From: Burkholderiales bacterium
GTDB taxonomy: Bacteria; Pseudomonadota; Gammaproteobacteria; Burkholderiales; Nitrosomonadaceae
Direction: 5' to 3'
DNA: 64,000 nt
NCBI GenBank assembly: GCA_015075225.1
Contig: JABTUQ010000001.1
Location: 372,001 to 436,000, forward strand
Shown: positions 57,879 to 64,000 of the stretch, in pieces
Position numbering within the stretch: position 1 is the first letter of the stretch
Layout: every line of letters starts with the position of its first letter
The notes under the pieces: generated by a model
Told to the model about the DNA's origin: nothing
The model's input: the letters and a program-made list of their open reading frames with translations, nothing else
Databases searched by the model: none
Program-made: the position numbers and the translations under genes

Positions 57879-59875
57879 GCGGCCGATCCGTTATTCATTG
57901 CTCGATACCGGTTCAGCGCCCATAGCGGGAAATACCGGGAATAGCCATGATATTTAAGGTAGAACACCCGTGGAAAACCTGGAGCGGTAAACCAGGGCTC
58001 TTCCCATGATCCGCTGGCCGTCTGCGTATGGATCAGATAAGCAATACCCTTTTTGACAGCAGCACTATCCGCCATCCCGGCCGCCATCAGACCCAGTACT
58101 GCCCAGGCAGTCTGGAAGGAAGTGCTGGCTTCCAGCTGCCCAGCCAACCCGGGATTCAGGTAGGAATCATTGGTTTCTCCCCAGCCACCATCATCGCGCT
58201 GTACCGATTCCAGCCATTGCACCGCGCGTTTTACTGCCGGATGATCATGCTCCACGCCCGCCAGCCTGAATGCTTCCATCACAGACCAGGTGCCGTAAAT
58301 ATAGTTACTGCCCCAGCGTCCAAACCAGGCGCCGGATGCTTCCTGTTCATTGAACAGGAAATTCAGTCCGCGCCCTACCGCATTTTCGTGTCGCGCCTCG
58401 CCACACAATGCCAGCAAACCAACACAACGCGCCGTCACATCGCTTGTCGGCGGATCCAGCAGCGCACCATGATCGGCAAAAGGAATTTCATTCAGGTAGT
58501 AGTACGCATTGTCTATGTCAAATGCGGCGAAACCGCCATTACTCGATTGCATACCGGCCAGCCAGTCGGCCGCCCGGGTAATGCTGGTACGGTAGCCTTC
58601 CCTGTCTGCCTGATATAACGCCCAGGCTACGGCTGCCGTATCATCCAGATCCGGATAATGCGGGTTGGCATATTGAAACGCCCAGCCTCCACCCGGCAAA
58701 TGGGGCCGGCTATCACGCCAGTCGCCCGGTTCATCAAGCGCCTGCAGGGGCACCAACCAGTCGAGCGCACGGCGCACTGGTGCACTGTCAGCCTGTTTGT
58801 CCTCTTGCATTGCAAGGGATGTCAGCACGGTATCCCACACTGGGGACACGCAAGGTTGACACCAGGTTGAGCCATCTTTCTCATTAATCAGCAGTTCCTG
58901 CAGGGATTGCCGACATTGCTGGAGCATGGGCGCATCACGATCGTGCCCCAGTAACGTCAGCGCCTCATAGGCATTGACCATGGCCGGAAAGATCGCTCCC
59001 AGACCATCTTTTCCATTAAGCCGTTCGATAGTCCACTGCTCGGCCTGCTTCAAGGCTTTGCGGCGAACGAACGATGGAATGAGGGGTTCCAATTTTGAAG
59101 CCAGTCTTTCCACGTATAACAACACATGGTTGAGCAGCGTGCGCACCGGGAAATAGTTTTTTTCCTTTTCTGGATCAACCGTAAACAGTTCCTGCACATG
59201 CACGTTACGCGGATTGACTGCTTTGGCCCTCAGTGTGCACAGAATGGAAAGCGGCACCATTACCGTTCTTGACCAGTACGCCACCTTGCTCAGGTGAAAA
59301 GGAAACCAGCGTGGCAACAGCATGATTTCTACCGGAACAAAAGGCACTCCGCGCCATGGAATCTGGCGATACATGGCCAGCAACAAGCGGGTAAACACAT
59401 TCGAGCGCGCAGCCCCCCCCCGTTCCAGTATGGCATTGCGGGCACGGATCATGTGCTCTGCTTCAGGTGAATCACCAGCCAGCTTCAGTGCGTAATAAGC
59501 CTTGACACTGCAGCTCATGTCGAAATCGGCGCCATAGTACAGCGGCCAGCCGCCATGCCCATCGTTGACCTGGCGATTGCGCAGGAAGCTGGCAATCCTA
59601 CGCTCCAGTTCAGTATCCACTTCATCCATGAAATGCATCATCAGGATATATTCGGCCGGGATCGTGCAATCGGCTTCCAGCGGAAAGCACCAATGGCCAT
59701 CGTCCCGTTGTTGCGCCAGCAAGCTCGAACGTGCGTGGGTAATGGCCTGATCCAGCGTAACAGCAGCCATTTCATTCTTCCCTTCATCAGACTGAAGGGC
59801 TTTGGATACAGATGAATTGTCCGGCCGTGAAGATTTCGGCAGAAAAAAATCAAGTAATGTCTGTGCAATGGACAT
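57875..59875 (-). CDS. shc: Squalene-hopene cyclase
   Basis: Cyclises squalene to hopene/diplopterol at the inner membrane. The 666-residue protein has the catalytic DLDDTA motif at 409-414 and several QW repeats, for example ARSSLLAQQRDDGHW at the N terminus and QRDDGGWGETNDSY near the C terminus. DHGALLDPPTSDVTARC is also highly conserved in the family. Length is typical. It is coupled with hpnG; mlaA and hpnA lie upstream on the same strand. The ribosome site AAAGG lies further than usual from the ATG. Confidence 0.97.
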   Translation of the reverse strand: MSIAQTLLDFFLPKSSRPDNSSVSKALQSDEGKNEMAAVTLDQAITHARSSLLAQQRDDGHWCFPLEADCTIPAEYILMMHFMDEVDTELERRIASFLRNRQVNDGHGGWPLYYGADFDMSCSVKAYYALKLAGDSPEAEHMIRARNAILERGGAARSNVFTRLLLAMYRQIPWRGVPFVPVEIMLLPRWFPFHLSKVAYWSRTVMVPLSILCTLRAKAVNPRNVHVQELFTVDPEKEKNYFPVRTLLNHVLLYVERLASKLEPLIPSFVRRKALKQAEQWTIERLNGKDGLGAIFPAMVNAYEALTLLGHDRDAPMLQQCRQSLQELLINEKDGSTWCQPCVSPVWDTVLTSLAMQEDKQADSAPVRRALDWLVPLQALDEPGDWRDSRPHLPGGGWAFQYANPHYPDLDDTAAVAWALYQADREGYRTSITRAADWLAGMQSSNGGFAAFDIDNAYYYLNEIPFADHGALLDPPTSDVTARCVGLLALCGEARHENAVGRGLNFLFNEQEASGAWFGRWGSNYIYGTWSVMEAFRLAGVEHDHPAVKRAVQWLESVQRDDGGWGETNDSYLNPGLAGQLEASTSFQTAWAVLGLMAAGMADSAAVKKGIAYLIHTQTASGSWEEPWFTAPGFPRVFYLKYHGYSRYFPLWALNRYRAMNNGSAA

Positions 59876-59922
59876 GAAGTAAGAAACCTTTATTTGATAA
59901 AACCAGGATGATATAAATGACA

Positions 59923-59951
59923 GGGCCGTTTGCCCTTGCCGGGAACGGCCC
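59923..59951 (-). terminator. GC-rich hairpin between mlaA and shc
   Basis: GGGCCGTT and AACGGCCC pair perfectly around a 13-base loop, located about 55 bases after the mlaA stop. On the minus strand it is followed by TGTCATTTATATC, a weak T-rich tract, so it may attenuate or separate expression of mlaA and shc. Confidence 0.5.
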
Positions 59952-60005
59952 GATCATCTACGAAGTTGTATTATTTGAACAAATTATAAGCCAGATTGAG
60001 GATAC

Positions 60006-60857
60006 TCAGGGAGTGGTGTCATTTTCTCCTGGCTCAGTCATCTGCCCGGGATCATCCACTAACAGATCATCATCATAATGACTGACAGGAAGATTGCCAT
60101 CGTGGATTTCATATTCGCGTTGCTGCATGTAGCCTTCGCGCACAAACAGATAGGGATCCAAAGCCGATTCGTCACGAATTTTCATCGGCCCCGATAAACT
60201 GGCTCTTTTGTCGATAATGCGCAAAATGGCCAGGGGAATGATCACCGGCCCGCCCAATGCATAGGCCAGATAGAATAATCCGTCCGTGAACACGCTGGCC
60301 GGCATATCCACCACATCGCGCGTGTTGCTCGGGCCATAAAGCGGTATAAACAGGTATGAACCACTATCCAAACCCCACACTGCCAGCGTTTGCCCAAAAT
60401 CCTCGTTATGCTTTGGAAATCCCATGTGTCCTGCCATATCAGACAGCCCGCCCACACCAATTGTGGAATTAATCACAAATCGCATCGTGTCTGAAAATCC
60501 CTGGCGAAATTTTCCCTGTAAAAAACTGTTCAGCGCCACACCTGGATAGGAAAGGTTGTGATAAAAATTACTGATTGGGCGTTGTGCGGCCTCTGGCACA
60601 TATTTGATATATGCATCTGCAATCGGCTCAAACAAACGGCGGTCAATCTCATCAGTAAAACGATAGGATTTGCGATTCAGAGGCTGATATGGATCATGCA
60701 CTCCTTCCTGGTGCTCTGCTTTGGGCACAGTGCCGCACCCGGTACAAACCAGTAGCAGACACAGGAAAAAACCGCGCAAATAACAAGAAGCAGTAGCTGA
60801 AGTTGATTGAATCCAGCCATGAATCAGGCCAGTATTATTTTTTTTCTGAAAATTCAA
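60006..60857 (-). CDS. mlaA: MlaA/VacJ family outer membrane lipoprotein
   Basis: MlaA removes misplaced phospholipids from the outer leaflet of the outer membrane. The 283-residue protein has a lipoprotein signal (FFLCLLLVCTGCG, lipidated cysteine near residue 40, preceded by a long N region) and the VacJ core HDPYQPLNRKSYRFTDEIDR, YVPEAAQRPISNFYHNLSYP and DFGQTLAVWGLDSGSYLFIPLYGPSNTRD. The start overlaps the hpnA stop by four bases; a later start nearer the hydrophobic segment is possible. No mlaBCDEF genes lie nearby; in hopanoid clusters such a gene may help move hopanoids. Confidence 0.9.
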   Translation of the reverse strand: MNFQKKNNTGLIHGWIQSTSATASCYLRGFFLCLLLVCTGCGTVPKAEHQEGVHDPYQPLNRKSYRFTDEIDRRLFEPIADAYIKYVPEAAQRPISNFYHNLSYPGVALNSFLQGKFRQGFSDTMRFVINSTIGVGGLSDMAGHMGFPKHNEDFGQTLAVWGLDSGSYLFIPLYGPSNTRDVVDMPASVFTDGLFYLAYALGGPVIIPLAILRIIDKRASLSGPMKIRDESALDPYLFVREGYMQQREYEIHDGNLPVSHYDDDLLVDDPGQMTEPGENDTTP

Positions 60858-61909
60858 AATGTTTTCCTGATTAAAGAAACAGGCAGGTTGATTTGTCTTG
60901 TCTCAGCCAGCCACACAATTTCATCAACCAGTGCCTGGCGGATGGATGATTGCCGAAAACCCAGTTCATGTACGGCCTTGTCACTATTGAAGCAGTTGCC
61001 CCGCCCGGCCAGGCGCACCCCTGTCAGCGGCGCTACCGGAGCCTTGTGCGTCACATAATCGGCGATGAATTCCTGTAACACCCCTACCATTAACGCAAGC
61101 CAGTAAGGCACTTTATTTTTGGGCATGGCTAGGCCGGTAATGCCCTCAAGCATGCACAGCAACTGACTCAACTTCAGGTTTTCATGGCCAAGAAGATAGC
61201 GTTCTCCGGAACGCCCTCGCTGTGCAGCCAGAATATGCCCTTCAGCTACATCCCGAACATCCACCAGATTGAGGCAGCAATCAAGATATGCGGAAATTTT
61301 CTGGTTCAGGAAATTTACAATCATGCGCGTGGGAGGGGTCATATGCCAATCTCCCGGACCTACAGGTAATGCTGGCGAGACTACCACCACCGACAAGCCG
61401 TTGCTGGCTGCCTCCAGAGCTGCCTGCTCAGCCAGCAGCTTGGCTTCACAATATGGCCCTAACGTTTTGTTTTTACGGGGCCATAACGGCGTTGTACTAT
61501 CCAGTTTATCCGGATCGTTCTGCCCCATCAGTATGGATTCCGTGGAAGTATGCACGACCACTTCCACATTGGCGCGCATGGCTTCGTGCAGCACGGTACA
61601 GGTGCTTTCGTAATTGATCTTTCGGAATACATGCTTATCGCGCGCCCACAAACCTGTGTTAGCAGCAAGATGATAGACTCTCTGAACGCCAATCATAGCC
61701 TTGCGCACCGCCGATTCATCAGCAACCGAGCCACGAATCGCTTCAGCACCATCCAGCACGGGCACCCCTTCCAGTTCAAGGACCCTTACTCTTTCCCCCT
61801 GCTCCAGCAACAATCGCACAAGATGGGTGCCAATAAACCCGCCACCACCAGTTACCAGGGAGCAACCACGGTCTGCCAAAACTGATTCAGCTAAGCAAAC
61901 CCTCGTCAC
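60854..61909 (-). CDS. hpnA: Hopanoid-associated sugar epimerase HpnA
   Basis: HpnA is an extended-SDR enzyme found in hopanoid clusters, thought to act on the sugar-derived side chain. The 351-residue protein has an NAD-binding VTGGGGFIGTHLVRLLLEQG and the catalytic YCEAK (YxxxK), plus VHTSTESILMG. GTG start with an AGGAA ribosome site; translation couples to mlaA through an ATGA overlap. Its exact substrate is not known from sequence. It lies 42 bp after the exbB-like gene. Confidence 0.85.
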   Translation of the reverse strand: MTRVCLAESVLADRGCSLVTGGGGFIGTHLVRLLLEQGERVRVLELEGVPVLDGAEAIRGSVADESAVRKAMIGVQRVYHLAANTGLWARDKHVFRKINYESTCTVLHEAMRANVEVVVHTSTESILMGQNDPDKLDSTTPLWPRKNKTLGPYCEAKLLAEQAALEAASNGLSVVVVSPALPVGPGDWHMTPPTRMIVNFLNQKISAYLDCCLNLVDVRDVAEGHILAAQRGRSGERYLLGHENLKLSQLLCMLEGITGLAMPKNKVPYWLALMVGVLQEFIADYVTHKAPVAPLTGVRLAGRGNCFNSDKAVHELGFRQSSIRQALVDEIVWLAETRQINLPVSLIRKTF

Positions 61910-61951
61910 AATTCCTGCTCATCATTACCTGAATAACAAAACTGGATTCAA

Positions 61952-62560
61952 TCAGATACGTCGCTCGCCGTGTATCACTTCCACCAGTTTGAGCGCCTGC
62001 AATTCCATTTCCAGCACCAATTCATCAACTTTGGCACGGAAATGCCGGTAAAAAATGATGCTGGGGATCGCTACCAGAATTCCGAATGCCGAGTTATACA
62101 AGGCAACCGAAATACCGTGAGCGAGCTGGATTGGATTACCACCTGCCGGAGTGCCGGAACCAAAAATTTCGATCATCCCGATCAGGGTACCGAATAATCC
62201 CATCAACGGGCTGAGTGAAGCAATCGTCCCTAACGTGGTAAGGTAACGCTCCAGCTCGTGCGCTGCTACCCGGCCAGCTTCTTCGATCGATTCCTTCATT
62301 ACTTCACGCGGGCTGTCAATATTTCTCAACCCCGCCACCAGGATCTGCCCCAGCAGAGAGTGCTCCTGCAAGCGGCTGAGTGTATCGGCATGCACTCCAG
62401 AGCGGCGGTATTCCTGCAGCACTCTAGGCAACAAATCCCTTGGGGAAACCTTTGACCGGCGCAAACTCCACAGACGTTCACCGATGATACCCACTGCCAG
62501 GACAGAAGCCAGTATGATCGGCCAGATCGGCCATCCTGCTGCCTGAATAATTGAAAACAC
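61952..62560 (-). CDS. exbB: ExbB/TolQ-type proton channel subunit
   Basis: A 202-residue MotA/TolQ/ExbB family protein with three membrane helices: an N-terminal one (WPIWPIILASVLAVGIIGERLW) and two near the C terminus (LGTIASLSPLMGLFGTLIGMIEIF and ISVALYNSAFGILVAIPSIIFYRHF), the latter two with the conserved threonine, proline and glycine positions of the family. It harnesses the proton gradient for TonB or Tol energising. The usual partner exbD should follow directly, but here hpnA does, so it is orphaned locally. Confidence 0.9.
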   Translation of the reverse strand: MFSIIQAAGWPIWPIILASVLAVGIIGERLWSLRRSKVSPRDLLPRVLQEYRRSGVHADTLSRLQEHSLLGQILVAGLRNIDSPREVMKESIEEAGRVAAHELERYLTTLGTIASLSPLMGLFGTLIGMIEIFGSGTPAGGNPIQLAHGISVALYNSAFGILVAIPSIIFYRHFRAKVDELVLEMELQALKLVEVIHGERRI

Positions 62561-62864
62561 GAATTAATCCCCCTGATTGTAGTGAAGACATGACATTATA
62601 TTTTGTCATGACCGGAGAACTTTACTCAACTTACAAATTTTTTCCAGAAAGTTATACACAATTCCTGTGGATAACTATGTGTATAAATCATGAATAAACA
62701 GGGTAAGTATCACTGCAGACATGGTGTTTTCTAGTCTGCCTGTTTTTTTGACACAAATAAAAATTCAAATAAAACATATACTTAATTTAAAGTATTGTTA
62801 TTCATGCACCTTTCCAATCGCATCAAAATAACCAAATGTCATTTGTGGATGATTATAAGACAGC
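62561..62864. promoter_or_regulatory. Intergenic region with DnaA-box cluster and AT-rich tract
   Basis: Between divergent exbB and xseA. TTATACACA (62652-62660), TGTGGATAA (62666-62674) and TGTGTATAA (62678-62686) each fit the DnaA box TTATNCACA on one strand or the other, three sites in 35 bp. A near match TGTGGATGA lies at 62844. A long A/T tract (about 62755-62815) follows. The promoters of both genes are presumably here. Whether this is a DnaA-controlled promoter, a DnaA reservoir or origin-like sequence is not decided by sequence. Confidence 0.7.
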
Positions 62865-64000
62865 ATGATCAGTGATACCCTTTTTACTGAACCAGGAAAA
62901 ATACTGTGGCGAGTCAGTGAATTAAACCGTAATGCTCGTGTATTACTTGAACAAACTTTTCCACTGTTATGGGTAAGCGGTGAAATTTCCAACCTGAAAT
63001 GCTACCCGTCCGGACACTGGTATTTTTCTCTCAAGGATGACAGCGCCCAGGTACGCTGCGTTATGTTCCGCCATAAAAACATGTATCTGGACTGGATACC
63101 GCAAGATGGCATGCAGGTCGAGGCACAGGTATTGGTAACGCTATATGAAGCGCGCGGAGAATTTCAGCTGACAGTGGAGCAGCTCCGCCGCACCGGACTG
63201 GGCGCACTATTCGAAGCATTTGAACGACTGAAATCCAGGCTCCAGCAGGAAGGATTATTTCATCCTGAACGCAGGCGACCCCTTCCCCATTTTCCGCGAC
63301 AGATCGGCATCATCACCTCCCCTCATACCGCAGCCTTGCGTGATGTACTCATAACCTTGCAACGACGCATTCCTTCCATTCCCGTTGTGATCTACCCCGC
63401 ACCGGTGCAGGGTGAGGGTTCGGCTGCCGCCATAGCTGCTGCATTGCGCGCAGCGGCGGCACGCTCTGAATGTGACGTATTGATCCTGTGCCGGGGAGGT
63501 GGGTCGATCGAAGATTTATGGGCATTTAACGAGGAAATCGTGGCAAGGGCAATCGCAGCTTGTCCAATCCCGATCGTAACCGGCATTGGCCATGAAACCG
63601 ATTTCACTATCGCCGATTTTGTTGCCGATATGCGCGCCCCTACTCCCACTGGCGCAGCTCAACTTGTTTCACCCGATAGAGAAGAAATGCGTCATCGCCT
63701 GCGATCCTGGCGTCACCGTTTGCAACAGACAATGGCGCGCCATATCGAACGCCGCATGCAAACGACCGATCTGCTTGCCCATCGTCTGATTCATCCGGGA
63801 GAGCGCATCCATCATCAACGGATGCAACTGGCGCAATTGCGTGATCGCCTGCAGCATGCCTGTCACCGGCAGCTGGAAATGCATCAATGGCGCATCGGCG
63901 AAACCCGGCGGCGACTTCAGTCAGCACAACCCGGTATTCATGCCAGCATCAGACATCAGCAGGAACTGGCTGCGCGCTTGCAGCGTGCGATGACTTCCCG
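62865..64000 (+). CDS. xseA: Exodeoxyribonuclease VII large subunit (3' end beyond window)
   Basis: XseA is the catalytic subunit of ExoVII, which degrades single-stranded DNA. About 378 codons are present. The N-terminal OB-fold ([34 protein letters not shown]) is followed by the catalytic core [69 protein letters not shown], and then a long coiled-coil region rich in Arg, His and Gln that runs off the right edge. The start ATG gives the expected N terminus. Truncated only by the window. Confidence 0.95.
   Translation, partial: MISDTLFTEPGKILWRVSELNRNARVLLEQTFPLLWVSGEISNLKCYPSGHWYFSLKDDSAQVRCVMFRHKNMYLDWIPQDGMQVEAQVLVTLYEARGEFQLTVEQLRRTGLGALFEAFERLKSRLQQEGLFHPERRRPLPHFPRQIGIITSPHTAALRDVLITLQRRIPSIPVVIYPAPVQGEGSAAAIAAALRAAAARSECDVLILCRGGGSIEDLWAFNEEIVARAIAACPIPIVTGIGHETDFTIADFVADMRAPTPTGAAQLVSPDREEMRHRLRSWRHRLQQTMARHIERRMQTTDLLAHRLIHPGERIHHQRMQLAQLRDRLQHACHRQLEMHQWRIGETRRRLQSAQPGIHASIRHQQELAARLQRAMTS

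Noticed and set aside
1..64000. CRISPR arrays, toxin-antitoxin pairs, restriction or other defence systems, intact prophage
   Set aside because: No spaced direct repeats, cas-like motifs, paired small toxin/antitoxin frames, methyltransferase motifs or phage structural genes were recognised.

Overview
The window looks like chromosomal DNA of an autotrophic betaproteobacterium, most likely a Nitrosomonas-type ammonia oxidiser. This is inferred from overall gene content (bc1 complex followed by sspA, hopanoid genes, an exosortase-A-type glycosyltransferase, many decayed insertion sequences); no amo or hao gene lies here, so species is not claimed. Moderate G+C, ordinary bacterial starts (ATG with several GTG/TTG) and ATGA-type overlaps are seen throughout.

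Layout. 1-5.6 kb (minus): the translation/transcription operon rimP-nusA-infB-rbfA-truB, headed by a terminator-like hairpin that resembles the rimP leader. 6.0-8.5 kb (plus): an HDOD signalling protein, a sequence broken by a frameshift, and a class III nucleotide cyclase. 8.7-9.3 kb: remnant of a tyrosine integrase beside tRNA-Thr. 9.4-12.6 kb (minus): petA-petB-petC-sspA. 12.8-16.4 kb: secA (minus) and dciA (plus). 16.4-25.0 kb (minus): a lipoprotein, then a membrane-lipid-looking set (degenerate nucleotidyltransferase, diacylglycerol-kinase-like protein, CDP-alcohol phosphatidyltransferase with an extra N-terminal domain, lptG, lptF, a MobA-like nucleotidyltransferase, a GNAT-like protein, a small membrane protein). 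25.3-29.7 kb: exoD-like gene and three polysaccharide/glycosyl-transfer genes, one of the exosortase-A-associated type. 29.8-33.9 kb: ribD, rdgC, tRNA-Arg, bamD and rluD, the last two with start codons that abut head to head.

33.9-40 kb is an accessory patch: an IS5-family element with an IS630-family element inserted in its transposase, a MITE-like repeat, glnA (with a frameshifted active-site segment), a DUF4124 protein, an 11.7-copy heptamer repeat and a decayed IS3-family element with target duplications. 40-48.5 kb (minus): a sugar-nucleotide dehydratase, a TonB-dependent receptor and a frameshifted hrpA carrying a foreign-looking GC-rich patch. 48.5-52 kb (minus): thioesterase, DAHP synthase and a membrane MutS-like ATPase. 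52-56.9 kb (plus): a DUF2062 gene and a four-gene ABC exporter. 57-62 kb (minus): hopanoid genes hpnG, shc, mlaA and hpnA, then a lone exbB-like gene. The window ends in xseA, preceded by a tight cluster of three DnaA-box matches next to an AT-rich tract.

The strongest anomalies are (1) glnA, where the conserved GMHVHQS-type segment is present in the DNA but out of frame between two compensating indels; (2) hrpA, where 57 of 60 consecutive codons end in G or C and a frameshift sits at the edge of that patch; (3) the split HDOD-cyclase locus; (4) the nested IS; and (5) the MITE family. No CRISPR array, complete prophage or recognisable defence system was seen.
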